Positions 1 through 10,257 of a stretch of 64,000 nt of DNA are shown in pieces. Under the pieces are notes generated by a model that made no database searches, was not told where the DNA came from, and worked only from the letters and a program-made list of their open reading frames with translations. The position numbers and the translations under genes were made by a program. How positions within the stretch are numbered: the first letter of the stretch is position 1; the number at the start of each line of letters is the position of its first letter. This DNA is from an uncultured Rhizobiaceae group bacterium (GTDB taxonomy: Bacteria > Pseudomonadota > Alphaproteobacteria > Rhizobiales > Rhizobiaceae), in assembly GCA_937958815.1 (NCBI GenBank), contig CALGMR010000009.1:62001-126000 (forward strand), given 5' to 3'.

Positions 1-815
1 CCATAAGGTTCGTTCAAACCCGTTGATGGATTGCGTGTGAAATACACACCTGTGCAGGAATTTTGATCACGGTTGCCGAACACCATGGACTGAACGATTG
101 CGGCGGTTCCGCTCTCGTCGTCCAGTTCATGCATCTTGCGAAAATGTCTGGCACGGTCTGAATTCCAAGATTCAAATACTGCTTCCAGTGCCAAATCAAG
201 CTGTTCCCATACATCTTGAGGGAATGGTCTTGCTGCATCGCGTTCAAATATGTCCAAAAATTTTGCCGTAATGGATTTCAGATCATCGACCGACAATTCA
301 TTGTCATTTTCAAATCCATAGGTTTCGCGAAGTTCGGTGAGTTCATCTTCAAAATCATCGGGATCAAGATCGAAAACCACATGGGACATAGACTGGATAA
401 AGCGTCGATAACTGTCCCAAGCAAAATGAGCGTCACCCGTTTCACGCTCCAGCGCAAAGACGGTTTGATCGTTCATTCCCAAATTCAAAATTGTGTCCAT
501 CATGCCGGGCATAGAGACCGCTGCGCCGGATCGCACGGACAACAAAAGCGGGCTGCTTTCTCCCCCAAACTCCCGTTGCATTCTTTGTTCGAGATCGGCG
601 ATTGATTGGCGAACTTCATCACGAATTTGACCCGCGATCTTTTCAACGCCTTGGGCAAATTTCATCCCCACATGCGTGTTGATGATGAAGGCTGGCGGGA
701 CTGGCAATCCAAGAGACGCCATAGACACCAGATTGGCACCCTTCGTGCCAAGAAGTTCCACATCGGGGTCTTCGTTGACAGTCTCATTGACTGGGAAAAT
801 GATCGTGTTCGACAC
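1..815 (-). CDS. ppdK: pyruvate, phosphate dikinase, N-terminal part (runs off the left edge)
   Basis: The reverse strand is open without a stop from a GTG at 815 to the window edge, about 271 codons. The reading contains the PPDK/PEP-synthase nucleotide-binding signatures LLGTKGANL near residue 25, LLSVRSGAAVSMPGMMDT near residue 95 and the TGVYFTRNPSTG stretch close to the edge. The enzyme interconverts pyruvate, ATP and phosphate with PEP, AMP and diphosphate. The swivelling phosphohistidine and C-terminal PEP domains lie outside the window. The GTG was chosen because no ATG occurs upstream before the smc stop and it sits 17 bases after that stop, with a weak AGAAAG ahead of it. It probably belongs to the smc transcription unit. 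Confidence 0.9.
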   Translation of the reverse strand, partial: MSNTIIFPVNETVNEDPDVELLGTKGANLVSMASLGLPVPPAFIINTHVGMKFAQGVEKIAGQIRDEVRQSIADLEQRMQREFGGESSPLLLSVRSGAAVSMPGMMDTILNLGMNDQTVFALERETGDAHFAWDSYRRFIQSMSHVVFDLDPDDFEDELTELRETYGFENDNELSVDDLKSITAKFLDIFERDAARPFPQDVWEQLDLALEAVFESWNSDRARHFRKMHELDDESGTAAIVQSMVFGNRDQNSCTGVYFTRNPSTGLNEPY

Positions 816-832
816 TTTCGACTTTCTAAGAA

Positions 833-3800
833 TTAACCCGCATCGCGAAATGATTCAGCTGTTTGAAGGTCGACGGACACAAGCTGGCTTACACCGCGCT
901 CGGCCATTGTCACACCGAACAATCTATCCATACGCGCCATCGTGATCGGGTTGTGAGTAATGATCACAAAACGTGTGTCAGTGTCGGCGCTCATCTGATC
1001 CATAAGATTGCAGAAGCGCTCCACGTTATGATCATCAAGCGGAGCATCAACCTCATCGAGAACACAGATCGGCGCGGGGTTCGTGAGGAACACCGCAAAG
1101 ATCAATGCCATTGCTGTCAACGCCTGTTCACCGCCTGAAAGCAAAGTCATCGTTTGTGGTTTTTTGCCAGGAGGGCGCGCTAGAATTTCAAGCCCGGCTT
1201 CCAGTGGATCATCAGATTCAACCAATTGAAGCTCAGCCGTACCGCCGCCAAACAAATGGGTAAACAATTTCTGGAACTGGCCGTTTACTTCGTCAAACGC
1301 TACGAGAAGGCGTTCGCGACCTTCCTTGTTGAGACTTTGAATACCGCTTCGAAGTTCTTTGATCGCTTCAATCAGATCATCGCGCTCGGAGACAAGCGTA
1401 TCGCGCTGTTCCAGAATTTCGCTTTGCTCTTCTTCAGCGCGCAAGTTCACGGCACCCAACCGTTCGCGCTCGCCTTTCAAGCGTTCCAGTTTGCGCTCTA
1501 CGCTGTCCACATCGGGAAGCTTGCTTTCATCATCAGCGCCTGTTTGTTCCAACGCCATATGAGGTTCGCATTCCAGCGCTTCGCGGATACGGGCTTCAAC
1601 ATCTTGTCGACGCTCTTTGGCCCCTGCCACGCGCTCTTCAGCACGCGCACTGGTTTGCTTGGTATCAGACAATGCATTCAAAGCACTTGTCGCCACACGA
1701 TCGGCTTCGCGCTGGTCATTCTCCATATCCGCCAAAAGGTCAGCGGCCTGTTTGCGCACGGCCTCAGCAGCGTCGATCTCATCAATCATAACGATGCGGC
1801 GTTGCTCAATATCTTGCGGCGCGGAGGCCACAGCTTCTTTTTCTCTCACCGCTTGTTGCAAGCGTTCTTTTAAAGATTTGATCTGACGGTCAGCATTTAC
1901 CGCACGGTCATTCCATGCGGTGCGTTCGCGAGAAATGGCTAAGAGACGGTCTTCGCGCAGTTTGTTTTCTCGCGCAAAACCTTCATACTCAGCACGCGTC
2001 TCAGCCAGAGCAGCCCGCTGTTGCGATGTTTGATTGCGCGCAACCTGAACTTTGCTTTCCAAGCCATCAAGAGCAGGCAAAGTGGCTTTGGTTGCCTGTG
2101 CTTCGCGCAAAACTTCCAAAGTTTCATCCAAGCTGGAAGACAAACGCAATTTTGCTTCTTCCAAAGCCGATTGACGATTGGACAGATCTGTCACGGCGCG
2201 TTCAGCTTCCGACAAAGCTTTTCGCGCGTGTCCAAGTTCGTTTTGCTGTTCACGCAATTGCTCGCGGCTTAGGCGTTCTTGTTCGCGGCTTTCGGATGCT
2301 CCTGTCTTTTTCGCTTCAAACTCGGCTTCTAGTTCCCGCAAATGTTTGGTTGCTGCAACAGCCTCGGCATCGAGTTCGGCAAGTCTGTTTTTCTGTTCGA
2401 GTTTCAAAGCAGCTGCGGTCGGAGCTTCTGCGGATGCACGATAGCCGTCCCAGCGCCACAAATCGCCTTCCAAAGTTACCAGCCTTTGTCCGGGAAGAAG
2501 TTTTGAGGCCAAGTCAGCGCCTTGATCTGCGGAGACGACGCCGATCTGGTTTAGCCTGCGTGTCAATTCTTTTGGTGCGCTCACATATTCGCCAAGAGAT
2601 GGCACACCAGCTGGCAGGCCTGCATCACCAGTCCCTTCGGCAAACGACCAATGGGCTGCAGCAGCTGCATCGGTTGGCACATCCAAGTCTTCGCCCATAG
2701 CCGCACCCAAGGCTTTTTCGTAGCCCTGCTTTGCGCGCGTGTTTTCGATCACAGGGGCAAAAAGGTCCTGTCCGCCGCTGTTGAGAATACGGGAAAGTGT
2801 CTTCGCTTCCGTTTCAATACGATTGATTTCGGCGCGGGCTTCATTCAACGGTTCACGGCCAGTTTGTTCTGCCTGACGCGCGGCTTCTGCCTTTGCTTCA
2901 GCATTTCGAGCCGTTTCTTCTGCCGTAATCAGCGTACCTTCCAACAGTGCCACGCGAGCCGACTTTTCCTGAACTCCAGATTGACTGCCAATTTTATTGG
3001 CCAGTTCAGCAAGGTCTAGTTCAACAGTAGACACTTGGTCCTGCAGTTTGGTTTTGCGTTCTTCGCTTTCACGCAGGGTGCGTTCAGTTTGCGAATGCTG
3101 CGCTTGATTGAGCGCCAGTTCTTGGGTCAGGGCATTGAGCTCTTGTTCGTTTTTGGCCAAAGCTTCTGTGGCGGCATCAAGCTTTTCCTTGACCGTTTTC
3201 TCACGCTCAACACGCCCTTCGCTTTCTTGTGAAAGCTGCGCTTCTTCGCGATCAAGATGAGAAATAATGTCACTGTTTTCTGACACCATTTGCTCTTCGC
3301 GCTGAATATCGGCTTCCAATTGTGCTTGGCGGGCTTCCAGCTCTTGCTTGCGCTTTTCAGCACGGCGACCTTCTTGATCCAGCTGATCACGCGCAATTTT
3401 CTTATGTTGCAATGCCGCTGCTGCTTTGGCTTCAGCTTCGCGCAATTGTGGAAGTTTCGAAGCAATAATAGCCTGTGCTTTTGCTGCTTCAGTTTGAACC
3501 AATTGGGTTTCACCCACTTGCATGGTTGCTTCCGTCAGAGCCTTTTCAGCCTCAGCCAATGCACCTTTGGCCGCTGACCATCGCAAATGCAAAATGGTCG
3601 CTTCGGCGCGGCGAATATCGCCTGCAATATTGCGATAACGGTTTGCTTGACGCGCCTGACGTTTCAAGCTGTCCAACTGGCTTTCCAGTTGAGAAATCAC
3701 ATCATCCAAGCGCTCAAGGTTCGTCTCCGCAGCGCGCAACCGCAATTCCGCCTCGTGGCGTCTGGAATGCAAACCTGAAATACCAGCGGCTTCTTCCAGC

Positions 3801-4288
3801 AGGGCGCGGCGGGCTTGTGGTTTGGCTGAAATCAACTCACCAATACGCCCCTGCCCGATCATGGAAGGTGAGCGTGCGCCCGTTGAAACGTCTGCGAACA
3901 AAAGTTGCACGTCTTTGGCGCGCACATCTTTGCCATTGATGCGGTAGACCGAGCCAGATTCACGCTCAATGCGGCGCGAAACCTGCAATTCATCAGCATC
4001 ATTGAAAGCAGCAGGTGCAACGTGCTCTTGATTGTCCAGAAACAACGCCACTTCGGCCATATTGCGCGAAGGGCGATTGCCGGAACCTGAGAAAATCACA
4101 TCATCCATCGATGATGCGCGCATGTTCTTGTAGGAATTCTCACCCATAACCCAGCGCATGGCTTCCACAAGATTGGACTTGCCACACCCATTGGGCCCAA
4201 CAACGCCCGTCAAGCCACGTTCAATCGCGAACTCAGTTGGTTCAACGAAGGACTTAAACCCCAAAAGACGTAGTTTATTGAACTTCAT
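833..4288 (-). CDS. smc: chromosome segregation protein SMC
   Basis: This 1151-residue protein has the full SMC plan. The Walker A GPNGCGKS is at residues 31-38; two long heptad-rich coiled coils flank a hinge at about 500-650; the C-terminal head carries the signature LLSGGEQ near 1049-1055 and Walker B VLDEVDAP near 1076. It is the ATPase core of condensin that compacts and segregates the chromosome. The ScpA and ScpB partners are not in this window. It starts at an ATG 93 bases downstream of dsbA and is followed closely by ppdK, so it is likely part of the dciA-dsbA-smc-ppdK unit. Length and motifs are normal for the family, so function is well supported. Confidence 0.97.
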   Translation of the reverse strand: MKFNKLRLLGFKSFVEPTEFAIERGLTGVVGPNGCGKSNLVEAMRWVMGENSYKNMRASSMDDVIFSGSGNRPSRNMAEVALFLDNQEHVAPAAFNDADELQVSRRIERESGSVYRINGKDVRAKDVQLLFADVSTGARSPSMIGQGRIGELISAKPQARRALLEEAAGISGLHSRRHEAELRLRAAETNLERLDDVISQLESQLDSLKRQARQANRYRNIAGDIRRAEATILHLRWSAAKGALAEAEKALTEATMQVGETQLVQTEAAKAQAIIASKLPQLREAEAKAAAALQHKKIARDQLDQEGRRAEKRKQELEARQAQLEADIQREEQMVSENSDIISHLDREEAQLSQESEGRVEREKTVKEKLDAATEALAKNEQELNALTQELALNQAQHSQTERTLRESEERKTKLQDQVSTVELDLAELANKIGSQSGVQEKSARVALLEGTLITAEETARNAEAKAEAARQAEQTGREPLNEARAEINRIETEAKTLSRILNSGGQDLFAPVIENTRAKQGYEKALGAAMGEDLDVPTDAAAAAHWSFAEGTGDAGLPAGVPSLGEYVSAPKELTRRLNQIGVVSADQGADLASKLLPGQRLVTLEGDLWRWDGYRASAEAPTAAALKLEQKNRLAELDAEAVAATKHLRELEAEFEAKKTGASESREQERLSREQLREQQNELGHARKALSEAERAVTDLSNRQSALEEAKLRLSSSLDETLEVLREAQATKATLPALDGLESKVQVARNQTSQQRAALAETRAEYEGFARENKLREDRLLAISRERTAWNDRAVNADRQIKSLKERLQQAVREKEAVASAPQDIEQRRIVMIDEIDAAEAVRKQAADLLADMENDQREADRVATSALNALSDTKQTSARAEERVAGAKERRQDVEARIREALECEPHMALEQTGADDESKLPDVDSVERKLERLKGERERLGAVNLRAEEEQSEILEQRDTLVSERDDLIEAIKELRSGIQSLNKEGRERLLVAFDEVNGQFQKLFTHLFGGGTAELQLVESDDPLEAGLEILARPPGKKPQTMTLLSGGEQALTAMALIFAVFLTNPAPICVLDEVDAPLDDHNVERFCNLMDQMSADTDTRFVIITHNPITMARMDRLFGVTMAERGVSQLVSVDLQTAESFRDAG

Positions 4289-4331
4289 GCCGCGATCCAG
4301 TTGCCCGCCAAGGTGTTGAATTTATGGCGGT

Positions 4332-4355
4332 CCTTGGAAAGTCACCTTCCCAAGG
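4332..4355 (-). other. intercistronic hairpin between dsbA and smc
   Basis: On the minus strand CCTTGGGAAG, a GTGA loop and CTTTCCAAGG form a 10-bp stem with one G-U pair. No U-run follows, so this is more likely an RNA stability or partial attenuation element than a full terminator. It lies in the 93-bp gap between the dsbA stop and the smc start. Confidence 0.4.
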
Positions 4356-4381
4356 GTCAAATTTCTGGATCGCTTATAGCA

Positions 4382-5029
4382 CTACAGAGCCGCTTCGATG
4401 GCTTTCTTAAGCGATTCTGCAGAAGAATCCCCAAGTTTCTCATTGTTCACAAAAACAGTCGGAGTTGCGCGAACATCGAAATCTTTCACCGCTTTGTTGC
4501 GACCTTCAATCACCTTGGTCAGCAATTCCTGATTTCCGAGACACGCTTTGAATGATTCTTCAGACATTCCAGCAAGTTTTGAAAGTCTCAACAGCTCAGG
4601 AACTGGATTCCCGCGACCACCCCACGTTTGTTGAGTGGAGAACAATGCATCAATCATGGCGTAATAGTTCCCGTTAGGAGCGCACAAGGCCAGCATGAAT
4701 GCAGCTTCGCCGCGACGATCCCCATCAAACGGGAATGGGCGCAAAATGTATTTTGCTTTTCCTGTATCGATATATGTCTTTTTGATCTCTGGCATAACCT
4801 GTTCGTGGAAACGCTTGCAGTGAGGACATGTCATCGAGGCGTATTCAATGATGGTCACTGGAGCATCTTCTTTGCCCATTACAACATCATCAATAGGGAT
4901 GTCTTTCATCAAATCTGGAAAAGTTTGAGCCTGAGCAGTGCTGACGCCACCAAGAGCCAAAACAGACACGCCAGAAAGACCTGCTGCCATTAAAGTGCGT
5001 CTGTTGATTTGGATATTTCGAGTGCTCAT
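4382..5029 (-). CDS. DsbA-family thiol:disulfide oxidoreductase, exported
   Basis: A 215-residue thioredoxin-fold protein with the DsbA active site CPHC at residues 68-71 and the cis-proline loop RATPTVFV with Pro190. The N-terminus (NRRTLMAAGL followed by a hydrophobic run, AQA cleavage near residue 34) looks like a twin-arginine-type export signal, so it should act in the periplasm, oxidising cysteine pairs or reducing specific clients. It lies between dciA and smc, a position I recall for a DsbA-like gene in rhizobial genomes. The partner DsbB is not here. Substrate is unknown; the alternative is a DsbG/ScsC-like role. Confidence 0.9.
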   Translation of the reverse strand: MSTRNIQINRRTLMAAGLSGVSVLALGGVSTAQAQTFPDLMKDIPIDDVVMGKEDAPVTIIEYASMTCPHCKRFHEQVMPEIKKTYIDTGKAKYILRPFPFDGDRRGEAAFMLALCAPNGNYYAMIDALFSTQQTWGGRGNPVPELLRLSKLAGMSEESFKACLGNQELLTKVIEGRNKAVKDFDVRATPTVFVNNEKLGDSSAESLKKAIEAAL

Positions 5030-5161
5030 AAATTGGTCTCCAGAAAATTGTTAAATTAGCCTCGACCAGAATCGTGGCATTGTCGAGAATTTAGCATCAA
5101 TTTCAGCTCATCAATCATCATATACTTGTGAAATGACTGCGACAATTGGATACCAAACTGC

Positions 5162-5674
5162 TTATGAACCTTCGCTGAGCACGCCTTTGCCCATTTTTTC
5201 AAGGGCATTTCGCAATTCTGGGTCGTCTACAGTCTCTAACAGCTCGTTTAAACGGGCTTGTTTTTCAGATGAGACCTCTCGGGCTTGTAGAGGTTTCTTG
5301 TTGCCAATGGGCGCCAAAGGCTGTTGGTGCAGTTTCAACCTATTAACAGCAGCAAACCCGAAATAGGTGTTGATGCGCTCAATAATGGCGCTGCTGTCAT
5401 GCTGAAAAAACAATGCATGACTGCCTTCGCAGGCGACAACCAACGTTGCCGGCTCGAACGGGTCGTCATCGCTGGCTTGTCTTGGCCAATTTAGCTTCTC
5501 GGGCCGCGAATGTTTGGCATGGGTTTCACCGACAATTTCCACCCAAGACTGGATCATGTCCATGGTCATTCCTGCACGGCGCTCGATCACCGGATTTAAC
5601 AGGCGCGACACCAAGTCACCCACGGGGGTTGCGCCTCTTTTGAAACTTCCTTGCTTTTTTGGTGTTTGCGACAA
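5162..5674 (-). CDS. DciA-like protein (DUF721), candidate replicative helicase loader
   Basis: The 170-residue product contains a DUF721/DciA domain: LVSRLLNPVIERRAGMTMD, then SWVEIVGETHAKHSRPEKL and the strand region TLVVACEGSHALFFQHDSS. DciA proteins help load DnaB helicase in bacteria that lack DnaC or DnaI. The only start before an upstream in-frame stop is a TTG at 5674; the next in-frame methionines lie inside the conserved domain. It is divergent from mutY with 12 bases between the starts, so both promoters must overlap the opposite gene or be very compact. It probably heads the dsbA-smc-ppdK unit. Assignment rests on domain resemblance, not experiment. Confidence 0.85.
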   Translation of the reverse strand: MSQTPKKQGSFKRGATPVGDLVSRLLNPVIERRAGMTMDMIQSWVEIVGETHAKHSRPEKLNWPRQASDDDPFEPATLVVACEGSHALFFQHDSSAIIERINTYFGFAAVNRLKLHQQPLAPIGNKKPLQAREVSSEKQARLNELLETVDDPELRNALEKMGKGVLSEGS

Positions 5675-5686
5675 AAGGTCGGCCTC

Positions 5687-6745
5687 ATGGAATCATTTCA
5701 TTCAAATCTGCTCGATTGGTACGACGGGAACGCGCGAAAATTGCCGTGGCGCATTGCCCCTGCAGAAAGCAAATCTGGTGTGTTGCCTGAACCATATCAC
5801 ATTTGGCTGTCAGAAGTCATGCTGCAACAAACAACAGTTGCTGCTGTGAAAGACTATTTCGCAAAATTCATCACCCTTTGGCCAACGGTCAACGATTTGG
5901 CTCGCGCATCACTAGACGATGTTATGAAAGCTTGGGCGGGACTTGGGTACTATTCCCGTGCAAGAAACCTCAAGAAATGTGCTGACTATGTTGCCCATGA
6001 ATTGAACGGTCAATTTCCTGAAACACAAGACGGCTTGCTCAAACTGCCCGGCGTGGGCCCATATACGTCAGCGGCTATTTCAACGATTGCGTTTCAGAAC
6101 AAAGCGCCTGTTGTGGATGGAAATATCGAACGGGTGGTCACGCGCTACACAGCAAATGCTACCCCGCTGCCGGAAGCAAAGAAAGATTGTGCAGAATTTG
6201 TTGATGCGGAAATGCCCCAAAGCAGACCCGGTGATTTTGCCCAAGCTATGATGGATTTGGGAGCAACCATTTGTACACCGCGCAATCCCGTCTGTGCGCT
6301 TTGTCCTGTACAGACGGGATGCAAGTCACATCAAGCCGGAACGATGATGTCGTTTCCTGTGAAAGCGCCTAAAAAAACAAAACCGCACCGAAAGGGTGCC
6401 GCATTTGTTTTGCAAAGACCAGACGGCGCCATTTGGCTGCGTAAACGACCTGATAAAGGGCTGCTTGCAGGCATGAGCGAAGTGCCAACTACCGATTGGA
6501 CGGCGCGTGCCGATGGAAATATCGGAGCCGCTTCAGCACCCAGCGAGGCAGATTGGGTCTCCAAAGGAACGATCAACCATGTTTTCACCCATTTTCACTT
6601 GGAATTGGAAGTGTGGCAGGCGGTTGGCCAAGCGCCCGACAATCACGGATGGTGGGCTGATAGAGATAAAGTGAACTCTGAAGCATTGCCCACAGTGATG
6701 AAGAAAGTTATTTCGGCAGCAGTTCCCGAAGCCTTCAAGCCCTAG
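5687..6745 (+). CDS. mutY: A/G-specific adenine glycosylase MutY
   Basis: Starting at the ATG at 5687 the product has 352 residues. It shows the catalytic Glu43 in SEVMLQQTT, the helix-hairpin-helix LPGVGPYTSAA at 120-130, catalytic Asp144 in VVDGN, and a 4Fe-4S cluster site with Cys196, 203, 206 and 212 (C-x6-C-x2-C-x5-C). The C-terminal third is the NUDIX-like domain that recognises 8-oxoguanine. It removes adenine mispaired with 8-oxoG in base-excision repair. An earlier in-frame start at 5651 would overlap dciA and add residues not expected in the family. The next gene begins 3 bases after its stop. Confidence 0.96.
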   Translation: MESFHSNLLDWYDGNARKLPWRIAPAESKSGVLPEPYHIWLSEVMLQQTTVAAVKDYFAKFITLWPTVNDLARASLDDVMKAWAGLGYYSRARNLKKCADYVAHELNGQFPETQDGLLKLPGVGPYTSAAISTIAFQNKAPVVDGNIERVVTRYTANATPLPEAKKDCAEFVDAEMPQSRPGDFAQAMMDLGATICTPRNPVCALCPVQTGCKSHQAGTMMSFPVKAPKKTKPHRKGAAFVLQRPDGAIWLRKRPDKGLLAGMSEVPTTDWTARADGNIGAASAPSEADWVSKGTINHVFTHFHLELEVWQAVGQAPDNHGWWADRDKVNSEALPTVMKKVISAAVPEAFKP

Positions 6746-6748
6746 AAT

Positions 6749-7363
6749 ATGAATCGCATGAAGTTAGACCACATAGTTTTTGATATCGGGCAAGTGCTTC
6801 TCTACTGGAACCCGGAACTCATCTATCAAGACCTCATACCCAACCCGTCTGAACGCGCCGATTTTCTGGCCAATATTTGTTCGCCTGAGTGGAATTTGGA
6901 GCAAGACCGCGGTCGCGATTGGTGGATGGCCGAGAACCTTTTGATCAAACAACACCCTGAAAAAGAACATTTGATCCGTGCTTTTCGAAAGAACTGGATC
7001 AAGAGTGTCCCGCACGCAATCCAAGGCAGCGTCAACATCATGACGCAGTTTATCGACCAAGGCCGTGACGTCACCTTGTTGACCAATTTCAATCAGGAAA
7101 CATTTGTGGAAGCTTGCCAGAAATATCCGTTCCTGAAGCAGCCAAGAGGTGCGACGGTCTCAGGCGAGGTTAATCTGGTGAAGCCTGATCCAGCGATATA
7201 CGCGTTGCACATATCGACATTCGGTCTCACTCCTGAAAAGTGCCTTTTCATCGACGATAGCTTGCCAAATGTGCTGGCCGCACGAGACGCAGGTTGGACT
7301 GCGCTTCAATTTACGAGCGAAGAGAACCTATCCAAAAAATTGAATGAAATGGGCCTGCTTTAA
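6749..7363 (+). CDS. HAD-superfamily hydrolase, YihX-like subgroup
   Basis: 204 residues with HAD motif I as FDIGQVL (Asp12), motif II LLTNFN, a lysine in LVKPDPAIY and motif IV FIDDSLPN. Motif I lacks the usual second aspartate (D-x-G rather than D-x-D), which is also the case in the YihX glucose-1-phosphate phosphatase group, so it is not a defect by itself. It probably dephosphorylates a small sugar phosphate or other metabolite. It follows mutY by only 3 bases and is presumably co-transcribed. An alternative in-frame ATG lies at 6761. Substrate is not predictable. Confidence 0.85.
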   Translation: MNRMKLDHIVFDIGQVLLYWNPELIYQDLIPNPSERADFLANICSPEWNLEQDRGRDWWMAENLLIKQHPEKEHLIRAFRKNWIKSVPHAIQGSVNIMTQFIDQGRDVTLLTNFNQETFVEACQKYPFLKQPRGATVSGEVNLVKPDPAIYALHISTFGLTPEKCLFIDDSLPNVLAARDAGWTALQFTSEENLSKKLNEMGLL

Positions 7364-7377
7364 CCTGCTGAACAGGG

Positions 7378-7412
7378 AAAAACCCAGCCTGACGTTTTAT
7401 TCAGACTGGGTT
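7378..7412 (-). terminator. intrinsic terminator of ccrM
   Basis: AACCCAGCCTGA at 7381-7392 pairs with TCAGACTGGGTT at 7401-7412 (12 bp with one mismatch). Read on the minus strand the hairpin is followed by TTTTT at 7382-7378, directly downstream of the ccrM stop. It lies between the convergent HAD gene and ccrM and may stop both, but the U-run favours the minus direction. Confidence 0.75.
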
Positions 7413-7435
7413 CTAAACTTGTCAGAATTTGGGTT

Positions 7436-8599
<1,164 letters not shown>

Positions 8600-8710
8600 T
8601 CAGGTTGACCCCCATGGTTACTGAACAGGGTGAACAATTGCTTAAGCGCGTTGCGAAAATTTTATGCATCGCATATCGATGGCCGTGCAACACAACTGGA
8701 ATCTGAAAAA

Positions 8711-9403
8711 ATGCCTGCTTGCGAACTCGTTATTTTTGACTGTGATGGCACTGTCATGGACACCGAAATGATGATGGCAGAAGTAGAAGTGGAAGCTGCA
8801 GCAGAATACGGGCTGGAAATGACGGCTCAGGAATTCAACACGCGCTTTGCAGGAACGGCTGGTGAGAATGTTAAAAAGGCGCTGGAGCAAGAGATTGGCC
8901 GCTCCCTGCCCGATGATCATGAGAAGAAAGTTCGTGACAAAATGAATGAACGATTGTGGCGTGAGGCCAAAATCGTTCCGGGCATTATGGAAGTGTTGGA
9001 TGGGTTCGACCAACCGCGTTGCATTTGTTCAAACGCAGGCATGGACAAATTGAAAATTGAATTGAGCAAAGGCGAATTGTGGGACTGTTTCCGCCCTTTC
9101 ATCTACTCCGCAAAGGACCTGGAGGGCGTGGCGCACAAACCGGCGCCTGATGTTTTTCTCCATGCCGCAAAAGAATTTGAAGTCGATCCAACTGCCTGTA
9201 TCGTGATCGAAGATTCTGCCACAGGCGTCACGGGTGCCCGAGCCGCAGGGATGCGCGTCGTTGGCTTTACAGGCGGGTCTCACACCTACCCCGGTCACAG
9301 CGATGATCTAACAAATGCAGGTGCTGAAACGGTGATCAATCGGCTTAAAGATATCCCCGCGCTAATAGACGTTATGTCGATGTGGGATGGACTGGACGTT
9401 TAA
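8711..9403 (+). CDS. HAD-superfamily phosphatase, Gph/YieH-like
   Basis: From the ATG at 8711 this encodes 230 residues with motif I FDCDGTVMDTE (Asp10, Asp12), a helical cap (about 20-90), motif II ICSNAG, the lysine in AHKPAPDVF and motif IV VIEDSATGV. These are the features of a type I-cap phosphatase acting on small phosphorylated metabolites such as phosphoglycolate or phosphogluconate. A GGA about 10 bases before this ATG supports it over a GTG at 8630 that would add a non-conserved leader. It is divergent from ccrM. Substrate cannot be named from sequence. Confidence 0.88.
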   Translation: MPACELVIFDCDGTVMDTEMMMAEVEVEAAAEYGLEMTAQEFNTRFAGTAGENVKKALEQEIGRSLPDDHEKKVRDKMNERLWREAKIVPGIMEVLDGFDQPRCICSNAGMDKLKIELSKGELWDCFRPFIYSAKDLEGVAHKPAPDVFLHAAKEFEVDPTACIVIEDSATGVTGARAAGMRVVGFTGGSHTYPGHSDDLTNAGAETVINRLKDIPALIDVMSMWDGLDV

Positions 9404-9426
9404 CGATCCGATCTATGACCGCTCAC

Positions 9427-10050
9427 TTACGGTGTGTTGTACGGCCCCTCATCAAAGCCAATAAACACACGCACATTGGTGGCAGTTGGTGCAGGAATAA
9501 CAACATCATTGTCTACAAACGAAAACTGTGTGTTGGTGGAGCCAGAAGCAATTGTTTCAACAGGTCTGTAGAGCTTGGAATAAACCGTTTCACCACCCTG
9601 GGTGACTGCGACACGAATTGGCATTGTGATATTACCAGACTCGCCACTTGGCCCTGTGATGACACGGCCTCTCGCCCCAACTTTGATAGTCAGGTTTTGG
9701 CCCACATAAGCACATTCGCGCGCAACTTTGGTGATGGTTGCTTGATAACGTACCTGGTCAGCGTCGGTTTTATCCGCCCCTTTTGGAAACACACGATATG
9801 TTTCTGTGCCAGCACGAAGGCGCACTGCTGGGCAATATTCTGACAACGCGCTTTGCGTATTTTTCAGGCGCGTATTCGCATTTGGATTGATCCTAGGATT
9901 AGCCGTTGCTACTTGTTCAGGGTTCGCTGAGTTTTCAGCGGTTGGTGCAGCCTCGCCAAAAATGTTGCCGCCTGATGTTTGACAAGATGCCACAAGCAAA
10001 CCCAACCCAACAATTGAATATCGTCCTGCGTTTCCAAAAAACTCAAACAT
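9427..10050 (-). CDS. conserved lipoprotein of unknown function
   Basis: 207 residues starting with a short hydrophobic segment ending in VASC, a lipobox with Cys23 as the lipidated residue. A Ser/Asn/Ala-rich linker (25-60) follows and then a beta-rich domain containing CPAVRLRAGTETYRVF, a second cysteine in ARECAYVGQ, and GNITMPIRVAVT. The last part repeats short acidic and Thr-rich strands. I do not recognise a named domain, but similar lipoproteins occur in Hyphomicrobiales as I recall. It is convergent with the HAD gene (24-bp gap) and divergent from thrC. Location is presumably the outer membrane or periplasm. Confidence 0.75.
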   Translation of the reverse strand: MFEFFGNAGRYSIVGLGLLVASCQTSGGNIFGEAAPTAENSANPEQVATANPRINPNANTRLKNTQSALSEYCPAVRLRAGTETYRVFPKGADKTDADQVRYQATITKVARECAYVGQNLTIKVGARGRVITGPSGESGNITMPIRVAVTQGGETVYSKLYRPVETIASGSTNTQFSFVDNDVVIPAPTATNVRVFIGFDEGPYNTP

Positions 10051-10257
10051 TGTACAGCCCTGTTGTTAGTCGACGTCGTGCATGAACATGCACTGCAAAT
10101 TTGTGCAAATAAGGATATAGCAGGCAAAAAATGGAATTGCGAGTTCACTTTATGGCTCTCGCACAAGGAATACCCGCAATCATGGCTTGGTTTTCGGCGC
10201 TTGCTCCACTAGGTTCCCGCCAAATCCAGAAATCTAAAAACAAGACTACTTTTCATC